A stretch of DNA of 64,000 bases from an uncultured Prevotellaceae bacterium. GTDB lineage: Bacteria; Bacteroidota; Bacteroidia; Bacteroidales; Bacteroidaceae. Under the pieces are notes generated by a model. The model saw only the letters and a list, made by a program, of their open reading frames with translations. It was not told where the DNA came from and made no database searches. The translations under genes were made by a program, and so were the position numbers. The stretch spans positions 108,576 through 172,575 of the forward strand of contig CAMVAT010000003.1 of NCBI GenBank assembly GCA_947165505.1, given 5' to 3'. Positions 8,942-16,679 of the stretch are shown in pieces (positions within the stretch are counted from its first letter, which is position 1; the number at the start of each line of letters is the position of its first letter).

Positions 8942-9401
8942 GTGTCTTTAGCACGCTTTGCGCGGAATGCCGTCATGCTTCGCCATTCATCGTGATTGGC
9001 GAGGTAACCAATTCCCCCTCTAAGTTAGAGGGGGTGGCCGGAGGCCGGGGGCGTGTGCCGATGCCGTAGGGTGGGGTACAGTACCCACCCAAAAAGTTCA
9101 GGGCGCCGTTCATTTGGAAGATTTTTATTTTAAAAACATGTAATTGCCGTTAATTACCCATTAATGATCATTAATTAGATTCGCCGCCAGCGGCGAAATA
9201 AATTCATGAAAATTACTTTCCGCTTCGCACAGTGACCGTTGGTTCGTGGACAATTTATGGAAATTACTTTCCGCTTCGCACAGTGACCTTCGGTTCGTGT
9301 TAAAAAACTTTGCCGTAGGCAACACATTGGGCGTTCATCGGGCTTAATTTGTGATATTTCCCGCCTTTGGCGGTGAAGCGTTCTCCATAATCGTATTTTT
9401 T
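8942..9401. other. 460-base spacer with palindromes and a direct repeat, no gene seen
   Basis: Contains a CCCCCTCTAAGTTAGAGGGGG-like palindrome (9014-9034, family A relative), then two direct copies of a 38-40 base block containing AAATTACTTTCCGCTTCGCA (about 9210-9248 and 9259-9300). Small perfect hairpins also occur: TTCGCCGCCAGCGGCGAA (9180-9197), TTGCCGTAGGCAA (9310-9322) and CCCGCCTTTGGCGG (9360-9373). No supported coding frame. Confidence 0.7.
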
Positions 9402-10496
9402 ATGTCAGATATTACTCATAAAATAGATTTCCAGCCAGTGGCCCCCTCCCTCGGAGGGGGTACGGGGGAGGCTCTAGACATTTCCATCATCATCCCGGTA
9501 TATAACGTGGAGCAGTATCTGAGGAAATGCCTTGACTCTATCCTCAGACAGGGACTGCACGACGGTGAGTATGAGGTGATTCTCGTGAGCGACGGTTCGA
9601 AGGACGGTTCGGTGGCTATCTGCGAGGAGTATTGCCGGCAGTATCCGCACTTCAGACTGATAAAGCAAGAGAACCAGGGCGTGTCGGCGGCGCGCAACAA
9701 TGGCATGGAACATGCACGCGGCAAATATATCGTTTTCGCCGATGCTGACGACTATCTGCTCGACAACGGACTGAACCTGGCCTACGAGCACTTCCGCGGC
9801 CGCGACGACATCGACGTGATACACTACTACAGCAGCTACGACAACTGGGAGAAAAACGAGATAGACAACACCATCGACTTCGACGGCACCGGACATGAGC
9901 TTATCATGCAGGGCGGACTGCCGTCGTTCTGTTGGCTCTGTTTCTACAGCAAGGCGTTTCTCGACCGCCATCACCTGCGCTTCAAACCCTACATCGTGGG
10001 CGAGGACCAGCTGTTCTCGTCGGCGGTATATATTGCCAACCCGCGTATCGTCTCGACGCGGGCGCGCTTCTACCGCTATGTGATACACGAGGGCAGCGCC
10101 ACCACACGGCGCTCGGTGGAGCACACGCGGCGTTGTGTCGATGACTACCTCGACTCCTTTCGCGACATCATGGCGTGCATGGAACAGTATGGTATCCGTC
10201 AGGGCACACCGCTCTACGACGCCTGCATCCGGTCGGTCAACTCGAAGAAAATGTTCGGTTTCAGTCGCATCCTCTCTGCGGAATATACCCGGATGCAATA
10301 TAAAGAGGTGATGGCGAAATGCCGCGATATCGGCTTCTACCCCGTACTGCGCACGGCTACGGGCATGAAGCACCGCCTGACTGTAGCCCTGATGAACAGC
10401 GTGATGCGCTATCGCTGGCTCTACCGACCCGCCAGCTTCGCCTTCAACCGCATCGTGGTGCCCTATGTGCTGCCCAGAATAAGAAAAACGCTATAG
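9402..10496 (+). CDS. GT2 family glycosyltransferase with in-frame palindrome at its N-terminus
   Basis: A 364-residue enzyme. ISIIIPVYNVEQYLRKCLDS opens the GT-A domain near residue 27. VSDGSKDGSV (about 62-71) and FADADDYLLD (about 110-119) are the GT2 nucleotide- and metal-binding motifs, and VGEDQLFSSAVY is the acceptor-side ED motif. I chose ATG 9402 over the upstream in-frame ATG at 9351, because the extra residues come from a small palindromic spacer element and have no family counterpart. Residues 14-24 (APSLGGGTGEA) are encoded by palindrome family A. No alternative start lies between this segment and the domain. Confidence 0.9.
   Translation: MSDITHKIDFQPVAPSLGGGTGEALDISIIIPVYNVEQYLRKCLDSILRQGLHDGEYEVILVSDGSKDGSVAICEEYCRQYPHFRLIKQENQGVSAARNNGMEHARGKYIVFADADDYLLDNGLNLAYEHFRGRDDIDVIHYYSSYDNWEKNEIDNTIDFDGTGHELIMQGGLPSFCWLCFYSKAFLDRHHLRFKPYIVGEDQLFSSAVYIANPRIVSTRARFYRYVIHEGSATTRRSVEHTRRCVDDYLDSFRDIMACMEQYGIRQGTPLYDACIRSVNSKKMFGFSRILSAEYTRMQYKEVMAKCRDIGFYPVLRTATGMKHRLTVALMNSVMRYRWLYRPASFAFNRIVVPYVLPRIRKTL
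9441..9473 (+). repeat. Palindromic repeat family A, in-frame copy
   Basis: CCCCCTCCCTCGGAGGGGG hairpin with a GGGGGAGGC tail. It encodes APSLGGGTGEA at residues 14-24 of the glycosyltransferase. Confidence 0.9.
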
Positions 10497-10509
10497 ACGT
10501 TGAACGTTA

Positions 10510-10620
10510 TCAGAATGTTTAGTGTTGAGTGTTCTTACACTGTTTAGTGTTGAGTGTTTAGTGTTTAGTGTTCTTACACTGTTTAGTGTTGAGGGTTTAG
10601 TGTTTAGTGTTCTTTCACTG
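10510..10620. repeat. GTGTTTAGTGTTGAGTGTT word repeat array
   Basis: About 110 bases of tandem, imperfect GTGTTTAGTGTTGAG units interspersed with TTCTTACACTG. A short related copy is at 35,940-35,971. Related TTTAGGGTTGAGGG arrays are at 21,650 and 49,260. Confidence 0.85.
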
Positions 10621-10701
10621 TTTCGTGCACGTAGCTTCACCATCAACCTCAGCTCGTTTCCCCCTCCCCTCGGAGGGGGCAGGGGGAGGCCGCATATCTC
10701 C
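10616..10701 (+). repeat. 85-base composite repeat, copy 1
   Basis: From CACTGTTTCGTGCAC through TAGCTTCACCATC, CTCAGCTCGTTT and a family A palindrome to CGCATATCTCC. A near-identical block lies at 21,826-21,913. Differences are a few single bases, so the block moved or was copied as a unit. Confidence 0.88.
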
Positions 10702-10773
10702 TTCACCTTGCCCCTCAGAACTTTGAACGTTGTTGATACTACGGGATAGTTGAAGAACTTTTTTTGAATATAA

Positions 10774-10805
10774 TTTGTAATTGTGATTTTTTGTCGGTAA
10801 ATTTG
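10774..10805 (+). promoter_or_regulatory. Bacteroidetes-type promoter of the toxin-antitoxin pair
   Basis: TTTG (10774-10777), a 20-base spacer and TAAATTTG (10798-10805), matching the -33/-7 consensus TTTG / TAnnTTTG. It lies 28 bases before the antitoxin ATG. Confidence 0.75.
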
Positions 10806-10833
10806 CATGGTTTAATAATAAATAGCGTCATTT

Positions 10834-11061
10834 ATGGAAGGAATATCTGTAAACTCTAAGGCTATATCACCTATTGATGCCTTATGGGCTCTTATCCAAA
10901 CACAAAGTAAAACTGTGCGTAAGGCTTTAATGGAAAGACTTATGCAAGATGAGCAGATTTTAGATGCTCAGCATAAAGATGTAAAAGATAGCCTGAATAA
11001 GGCTTTCGAAGAATTGTATGAAGGGAAGGCCAAACATAATGCAAGAGAGTTGTTTGCGTAA
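10834..11061 (+). CDS. Probable antitoxin of a RelE-type toxin-antitoxin pair
   Basis: A 75-residue, helix-rich, charged protein beginning MEGISVNSKAISPIDALWAL. It has no domain I can name with certainty. Size, a dedicated promoter and a one-base overlap with a RelE/ParE-like gene downstream are the usual layout of a type II antitoxin, which would bind the toxin and repress the operon. The low GC and the location inside a polysaccharide operon suggest acquisition by transfer. Confidence 0.65.
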   Translation: MEGISVNSKAISPIDALWALIQTQSKTVRKALMERLMQDEQILDAQHKDVKDSLNKAFEELYEGKAKHNARELFA

Positions 11062-11378
11062 TGGAAGTTATATTTGATTATTTGCCCGAGTTTGAAAAAA
11101 GGGCAAAAGAATTAGCTAAAAAATATAAGTCTTTTAAGACCGATTATTCACTCCTTTTGGATGAGCTGGAAAAGAATCCGTTTGGAGGCGAGGCTTTAGG
11201 GCATCATACGTTTAAATATAGAATGGCCATTTCCTCGAAAGGTAAAGGAAAGAGTGGAGGCGCAAGGGATGCGTATTTGCGCAGTTTGGTTCAACTGGTA
11301 GAACATAAATGAAAAGCATGGCGACACGGTATTTGACTCTTATCACTAATACTAAGGAGGCTATATCAACTACTTAAC
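11061..11378 (+). pseudogene. RelE/ParE-like toxin with a decayed C-terminus
   Basis: An intact frame (11061-11312, 83 residues) shows the RelE-like fold start YLPEFEKRAKELAKKYKS and the family stretch KYRMAISSKGKGKSGGAR. After GGAR the normal strand is missing and the frame ends in an unrelated tail. In other frames downstream, MRICAVWFNW (from 11259) and RYLTLITNTKEAISTT (11327-11374) resemble the missing strands and the final YLLTIYDKSEKEAIS-type segment. The simplest reading is loss of the toxin's active C-terminus by small indels. A shortened but still functional protein cannot be excluded. Confidence 0.55.
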
Positions 11379-11412
11379 TACTAAGTTACTAGTTTATCTT
11401 CATTCAATCATT

Positions 11413-12642
11413 ATGTCAGAGAATCATTCTCAATCAGATACTCAAACAATGACACCCTCACAAGGGGGCGGGGCGGTTGTAGAACCTCGTAAAAAACTCA
11501 TTCGTGTGACAACCGTATCGCAGAGTCTGGCTGATTTCTTAGTCGGACAACTGAAATTCCTCAACCAGTATTTCGAGGTGGTGGGGGTGACATGTGATGA
11601 CGGATTCATACAATTGGTGCGAGACCGCGAGGGCATCCGCGTGGAGGAGGTGCATATAGAGCGCGAAATAAGCCTGTGGTCGGACATCAAGTCGCTCTGG
11701 GCACTATATCGTCTCTTCCGTAAGGAAAAGCCCGAAATAGTACATACCAACACTCCAAAGGGAAGCCTGCTGTCTATGCTGGCGGCGAAGGCGGCGCGTG
11801 TGCCGCACCGCATTTATCTCGTGACGGGGCTGCGCTATCAGGGGGCGTCGGGGATATTCCGCACGCTGCTCAAAACTATGGAGAAAATCACGTGCTGGGC
11901 GGCCAACAAAGTGATTCCAGAAGGACTGGGGGTGAAAAAAATACTCATGGACGACCATATCACCAAGAAACCCTTAGAGGTGGTGCATTACGGCAACATC
12001 AACGGTAAGGATACCGCGTATTACTCCATTGAGGAAACTCGTAAGAAATATGGCGAACGTGAGGATTTCAGGGCGGGCATGGGTGTCAAGCCTGACGATT
12101 TTGCTTTTGTCTTTGTGGGCCGTATCACAGGCGACAAAGGAATGAACGAACTGGCTGAGGCGATGAAGGCCCTCGCACCTAAATATCCACAACTAAAATT
12201 GATACTGGTAGGGCCCTACGAGAAAGACTTGGATCCTATCACTCCTGAGGCGGAGGCTTTTTTCGAAAATAGCGAAGCTGTCGTCATGACGGGCAATCAA
12301 GTGGATGTGCGCCCCTATCTGATGGCGGCTGATGCACTGGTGTTCCCGTCGTACCGTGAGGGGTTCCCCAACGTGCCGCTCGAGGCGGGGTGCCTGGGAC
12401 TGCCATCTATCGTGACCGACATCAATGGATGTAATGAAGCAATCATTGAGGGCGAAAACGGAATCATCATACCGCCCAAGGATGCTGGCAGACTGCAGAA
12501 GGCCATGGAGGAATTCTTGACGAATCCCGCTCTTGTGGCGCAGATGGCGGGTAAGGCACGGCAACTGATTGTGTCGCGATATAAGCAGGAGGATGTATGG
12601 GCGGCCCTGCTCGACATGTATCGGCATGAACTCGGAATCTGA
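11413..12642 (+). CDS. GT4 family glycosyltransferase (PglA-like) with in-frame palindrome remnant
   Basis: A 409-residue GT-B enzyme. VTTVSQSLADFLVGQLKFL opens the acceptor domain, VHTNTPKGSLLSMLAAK is typical of PglA/WbpL-associated GT4 enzymes, FVGRITGDKGMNELAEAM (about 235-252) opens the donor domain, and PSYREGFPNVPLEAGCLGLP (about 311-330) carries E-x7-E. It probably adds the second sugar to a primed undecaprenyl-diphospho-sugar, in keeping with the priming transferase that follows. Residues 14-20 (TPSQGGG) come from a degenerate family A palindrome. Confidence 0.9.
   Translation: MSENHSQSDTQTMTPSQGGGAVVEPRKKLIRVTTVSQSLADFLVGQLKFLNQYFEVVGVTCDDGFIQLVRDREGIRVEEVHIEREISLWSDIKSLWALYRLFRKEKPEIVHTNTPKGSLLSMLAAKAARVPHRIYLVTGLRYQGASGIFRTLLKTMEKITCWAANKVIPEGLGVKKILMDDHITKKPLEVVHYGNINGKDTAYYSIEETRKKYGEREDFRAGMGVKPDDFAFVFVGRITGDKGMNELAEAMKALAPKYPQLKLILVGPYEKDLDPITPEAEAFFENSEAVVMTGNQVDVRPYLMAADALVFPSYREGFPNVPLEAGCLGLPSIVTDINGCNEAIIEGENGIIIPPKDAGRLQKAMEEFLTNPALVAQMAGKARQLIVSRYKQEDVWAALLDMYRHELGI
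11452..11475 (+). repeat. Degenerate palindromic repeat family A, in-frame copy
   Basis: ACCCTCACAAGGGGGCGGGG retains the family outline and the P-S-x-G-G-G reading, at residues 15-20 of the gene, but has lost much of the stem. Confidence 0.65.
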
Positions 12643-12670
12643 CAGGGCAGAATACAGAATTATATCAACC

Positions 12671-13300
12671 ATGTATAAACATTTTTTTAAACGTCTGATA
12701 GATTTTCTTGTCGCTTTGGTGGCATTGATATGCCTGTCGCCTCTGCTTTTGGTGGTGGCGATTTGGCTCCATTTCGCCAACAAAGGGGCTGGGGCATTTT
12801 TCTTTCAGGAGAGGCCAGGGAAAGGCGAGAAAATATTTAAGATATGGAAGTTTAAAACCATGACAGATGAGCGGGACGAGAATGGTGAACTGTTGCCGGA
12901 TGCTCAGAGACTCACTAAGGCCGGGCGGTTTGTCAGGGCTTCTTCCATTGATGAACTGCCTCAATTGGTCAATGTGCTATTAGGGGATATGGCCCTGATT
13001 GGCCCCCGGCCATTACTCGTGAAATACCTGCCCTATTACAGAGAAGAAGAGAGGCTGAGACATAGCGTAAGGCCCGGCATCACGGGGTGGGCGCAGGTGT
13101 GTGGAAGGACAACGGTGACCTGGGACGACAAACTGGCTCATGATGTGGAATATGTCAAGAATTTGTCGTTTGCAATGGATGCCAAAATCATCTGGCTCAC
13201 CATACGGAATGTGCTGAAAGGGGCTGACACGGATTTGCAAGATGAAAGCCTTGACTTGGATGTCATCCGGAAAAAAGACTTTAATGAAATGAAAAAATGA
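12671..13300 (+). CDS. Priming sugar-phosphate transferase (PglC/WcaJ family)
   Basis: A 209-residue monotopic phosphoglycosyl transferase that moves a sugar-1-phosphate from UDP-sugar to undecaprenyl phosphate, the first step of repeat-unit assembly. The order is: a re-entrant hydrophobic helix (FKRLIDFLVALVALICLSPL), FFQERPGKGEKIFKIWKFKT, the catalytic region around RASSIDELPQL, GDMALIGPRP and RPGITGWAQVCGR. The lack of the extra N-terminal membrane domain marks the short PglC-like form. I chose ATG 12671, because upstream in-frame starts lie inside the previous gene and add no family sequence. Its end overlaps the next gene. Confidence 0.93.
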   Translation: MYKHFFKRLIDFLVALVALICLSPLLLVVAIWLHFANKGAGAFFFQERPGKGEKIFKIWKFKTMTDERDENGELLPDAQRLTKAGRFVRASSIDELPQLVNVLLGDMALIGPRPLLVKYLPYYREEERLRHSVRPGITGWAQVCGRTTVTWDDKLAHDVEYVKNLSFAMDAKIIWLTIRNVLKGADTDLQDESLDLDVIRKKDFNEMKK

Positions 13301-14298
13301 ATATATTGTTTACATGCGCTGGCAGACGCACTTATCTGTTGAAATATTTTAAGGAGCAGTTGGGCGATGAAGGCTTGATCATCGGGGCCGACATGCAATT
13401 GTCGGCTCCAGCCTTGTCGGCGGCTGACGTGGCGGTGACGGTGCCACGGGTCTATGACGTGCATTATGTGGATAGGCTGCTGGAAATCTGCCGACAATAT
13501 CAGGTGAAGATGCTTATCTCTCTGAACGACTTGGAACTGCCTATCCTGGCGGATGCGAAGGAGAGATTTGCCGAGGCGGGTGTCTGCATGGTCGTGTCGG
13601 ACAAGCATGTGATTGATATCTGCTTTGATAAGTATCTGACCGCTCATTACGTTCAGACTTTGGGACTGAAGGCTCCAAAAACGTATCTTGACCTGGGCGA
13701 AGCCAAAAAGGCACTGGTTAACGGGGAATTGTCTTTCCCCGTCGTGCTGAAACCTAGGTGGGGATCGGGCTCTATCGGCATTGAGGTGGCTGAAGATGAT
13801 TCAGACCTGTTTGTGATGTATGCGATGCTGAAGAAAAAGGTCAAGAAAACAATCTTGGCCACGGCGTCGGTGGGCGATGAGTATATCATGATTCAGCAGT
13901 TGATTCGCGGCAAAGAATACGGGCTGGATGTGATGAACGATTTAAACGGTAATTGCGTGGCTGTATCCGTGAAAGAAAAACTGGCGATGAGGGCCGGCGA
14001 GACAGACAAGGCGGTGACGGTGGACCTGCCGCAAGTGAGGGAGATGGGACGGACGATAGGAGAACATCTCAAGCATATCGGCAATTTGGATTGTGATATC
14101 TTGGAACAAGACGGCGAGTATTACGTGCTTGAGCTGAATCCAAGGTTCGGAGGGGGATTCCCCTTCTCGTACGAGGCGGGGGTGAATCTGCCTAAAGCTT
14201 TGATTGAATGGGCGAAAGGTAATGATGTTGATCCTAATATGTTACAACCTACATACGGGATGACATTCGCTAAGTGTGACTATTTGGTTCGGAGATAA
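13297..14298 (+). CDS. ATP-grasp ligase (carbamoyl-phosphate-synthase-like fold)
   Basis: A 333-residue enzyme. The N-terminal domain ILFTCAGRRTYLLKYFKEQ is a Rossmann-like preATP-grasp fold. The ATP-grasp core carries FPVVLKPRWGSGSIGIEVAE (about 147-166), IMIQQLIRGKEYGLDVMND and the metal-binding ELNPRFGGGFPFSYEAG (about 278-294). Such ligases join a carboxylate to an amine through an acyl phosphate. The next gene encodes a PLP decarboxylase-like enzyme, and the pair sits between the priming transferase and a glycosyltransferase. A joint role in making or attaching an amino-acid-derived group to a sugar is an inference. Confidence 0.85.
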   Translation: MNILFTCAGRRTYLLKYFKEQLGDEGLIIGADMQLSAPALSAADVAVTVPRVYDVHYVDRLLEICRQYQVKMLISLNDLELPILADAKERFAEAGVCMVVSDKHVIDICFDKYLTAHYVQTLGLKAPKTYLDLGEAKKALVNGELSFPVVLKPRWGSGSIGIEVAEDDSDLFVMYAMLKKKVKKTILATASVGDEYIMIQQLIRGKEYGLDVMNDLNGNCVAVSVKEKLAMRAGETDKAVTVDLPQVREMGRTIGEHLKHIGNLDCDILEQDGEYYVLELNPRFGGGFPFSYEAGVNLPKALIEWAKGNDVDPNMLQPTYGMTFAKCDYLVRR

Positions 14299-15498
14299 AT
14301 GGATATAGAAAAATTGAGAACCCCCTTTTTCGTGTTAAACGAAAAGGCTTTGGAACTGCAACTGGCACTGTTGGAGCGTGCCATCGCTCAATATTGGAAT
14401 CATACGGTCGTAGGCTATTCCGTGAAGACGAATTCTTTGCCTTATTTGGCTTCGCTGTTTCGGAAGCATGGTGTTTGGGCCGAGACAGTTTCTGAGGATG
14501 AGTATGAACTGATGTCGATGTGCGGGTATGAGGGGCGTAGAATGATTAGCAACGGCCCGATTAAGAGCCTGGAGTTCGTGTACCGCGTGCTCGATGCGGA
14601 ATCTATCCTCAATATTGATTCTCACGACGAAATCGGTCATGTTATTGCCTATCAGCAGAGCCATCCTGACAAGTGCGTGGGGGTGGGGATACGTGTCAAT
14701 CTGGATGTGAGGGAGATTGACGCTGACAATGCTGGCGGTCGTTTCGGCTTTTCTTACGAGAGTGGAGAATTGAAGTCGGCGGTTGATGCGCTACGGCAGG
14801 GTGGCGTGCGTGTCTTGGGGCTTCATCTGCATACGGGTTGCCTGCCGGGGACTATCGAGAAATACCGCTGGCTGACGGACCGGTTTTGTGAAATGGTCAG
14901 AGAATTGTCTCTCGGCGACATACGATACATTGACTATGGGGGCGGTTTCTATGGGTTTATGGACAACAGGCCTCAGTGGGATGACTATTTGAAGACCATT
15001 TCCGAAGGGCTTCGGCGGCATGGATATGACCCGGATCAGTTGATGGTCATTGTCGAACCCGGAGCCAGTGTCTTGGCTGGTGTGTTCAGTTATTACACTC
15101 GCGTGACGGATGTGCGTAACAATAACAGGGTGTCGTTCGCTTTCTGTGACGGCAGCAGGGTGCATATCGACCCGTTGATGCACAAAAAGAAGAGCAGTTA
15201 CACATATCGTATTTTGCGTCATGGTGATGCAGGCGCGCCGTCGGAGTTGCCGCAGACGTTGGTTGGATATACATGTATGGAGGGTGACAGAATCATGGGG
15301 ATGGATGCGCACGAAAGACTTCAGAAAGGCGACTGGGTGGTTTTCGATAAGGTGGGTTCTTACACTTCTACGCTTTCGCCGCTTTTCATTAGCTTTTTCC
15401 CTGCTGTCTATGCTGAAAAAGCGGATGGTACGTGGGCGTGTGTGCGTGAGAGGTGGACGGCGCGGGAGTTCGCACAGAAAGCAATACTTAAAGACTGA
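14299..15498 (+). CDS. PLP-dependent decarboxylase/racemase, fold type III (LysA-like)
   Basis: A 399-residue protein of the diaminopimelate/ornithine decarboxylase family. The PLP lysine is in VGYSVKTNSLPYLA (about residues 37-50). Other active-site marks are HLHTG, IDYGGGFYGF, IVEPGASVLAG, the cysteine in YTCMEGDRIMG and the tyrosine in DKVGSYTSTL. All key positions appear intact. The ATG immediately follows the ATP-grasp stop. True lysA genes are rarely embedded in capsule loci, so a specialised amino acid substrate used in polysaccharide decoration is more likely. Confidence 0.85.
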   Translation: MDIEKLRTPFFVLNEKALELQLALLERAIAQYWNHTVVGYSVKTNSLPYLASLFRKHGVWAETVSEDEYELMSMCGYEGRRMISNGPIKSLEFVYRVLDAESILNIDSHDEIGHVIAYQQSHPDKCVGVGIRVNLDVREIDADNAGGRFGFSYESGELKSAVDALRQGGVRVLGLHLHTGCLPGTIEKYRWLTDRFCEMVRELSLGDIRYIDYGGGFYGFMDNRPQWDDYLKTISEGLRRHGYDPDQLMVIVEPGASVLAGVFSYYTRVTDVRNNNRVSFAFCDGSRVHIDPLMHKKKSSYTYRILRHGDAGAPSELPQTLVGYTCMEGDRIMGMDAHERLQKGDWVVFDKVGSYTSTLSPLFISFFPAVYAEKADGTWACVRERWTAREFAQKAILKD

Positions 15499-16511
15499 TG
15501 TTCCTCTCCTTCATCATCCCTCTCTACAATGCCGCGCGCTTCATCTCGGTGGCGTTGGATTCGATTTATCAAAACTCGCTCGATAAGGGCGAGTACGAGG
15601 TCGTCGTGATTAACGACGGCAGTACTGACGACGGGGCCGAGGTGGTGAAAAAGTATGCCGACGGCCACCCCAACCTGCGACTGCTGCAACAGCCCAACAA
15701 AGGGGCGTCGGCCGCCCGCAATCGCGGCATTGAGGAGGCGCGCGGCCAGTACGTCTGGTTTGTGGATGCAGACGACCGCATCAACCCACAAATACCTGCC
15801 ATCGCATACCAAATCTATCAGGAGAAACCTGAGACGGAGATGTTCGGGTTTAATCACTACGACTGGTGCGGCGACGACGTGACGCCTAAAGTGAGGTATC
15901 AAAAGAGGGTGAGCCTCGACGGTCTGGGGCTGATGCGCTCAGGACCGTACCTGTATCTCTGGAACCGTATCTTCAGGCGCACGGCCATCGGCGATATACG
16001 TTTTCCAGAGGGTACTCGCAACACAGAAGACTGGTATTTCGACCTGATGGTCTTCTCTCGGCTTAAACATGTGGAGTGCATTCCTGAATGCGGCTATTAC
16101 TACAACAGCAGCAATCCCTATTCCACACTGCGCAACCGCTCGCACGAAAGCCTGAAAAAGAATGCTGAAGACTCGCAACTCATGCACCGCCTGATATGGG
16201 AGGAGATACAGAAGATAGAACAGCCGGAGATGAAACATGTGTTACAGGGTTCGCTCAATTACAGCGTCATGGGCTTTTTTTGGGGCATGTTCCTGGATCA
16301 TTTCTCGGTGAATGAACTGCGGCCCGTGGTGCGGCGGTATCGTGAGATGAATCTCTATCCCATCCAAAAAATAGGGCGCAAGAATCCCGACCGATTTCTG
16401 GTGGTGGCCAACCGCCCTTGGCTGCTCTATCCCATCGTGTGGGTGAGAAACCTTTTTATTCAAGTTTCTCATGCTAAACTCCAAAGAGCAAACGGAGCTT
16501 GCGAAAGTTAA
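15498..16511 (+). CDS. GT2 family glycosyltransferase
   Basis: A 337-residue GT-A enzyme. SFIIPLYNAARFISVALDSI and VINDGSTDDGAEVV form the nucleotide-binding part, FVDADDRINP (about 92-101) holds the DxD, and RNTEDWYFDLMVFSR is the acceptor-side motif. The C-terminal quarter is basic and aromatic. It overlaps the decarboxylase stop by one base (TGATG) and is the last gene before a promoter, so it probably ends a transcription unit. Confidence 0.92.
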   Translation: MFLSFIIPLYNAARFISVALDSIYQNSLDKGEYEVVVINDGSTDDGAEVVKKYADGHPNLRLLQQPNKGASAARNRGIEEARGQYVWFVDADDRINPQIPAIAYQIYQEKPETEMFGFNHYDWCGDDVTPKVRYQKRVSLDGLGLMRSGPYLYLWNRIFRRTAIGDIRFPEGTRNTEDWYFDLMVFSRLKHVECIPECGYYYNSSNPYSTLRNRSHESLKKNAEDSQLMHRLIWEEIQKIEQPEMKHVLQGSLNYSVMGFFWGMFLDHFSVNELRPVVRRYREMNLYPIQKIGRKNPDRFLVVANRPWLLYPIVWVRNLFIQVSHAKLQRANGACES

Positions 16512-16541
16512 ATCTTTTTGGTGATAATTTCTCATGAAAAC

Positions 16542-16572
16542 TTTGCGCAGAAAAAAAATAGTGCTATCTTTG
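16542..16572 (+). promoter_or_regulatory. Promoter for the aminotransferase-dehydratase pair
   Basis: TTTG (16542-16545), a 19-base spacer and TATCTTTG (16565-16572): a near-perfect Bacteroidetes promoter. It lies about 108 bases before the ATG at 16680, leaving a leader with no structure I recognise. Confidence 0.85.
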
Positions 16573-16679
16573 CAATTCAATAGCTGAAAGAATTAGAAAA
16601 AACTTTACAGAAGGGCGGTTCCCTCTCCAAGCAATCACCACATTCTAAATACGGGCTTAATAATAAATAAATAGTCAAC

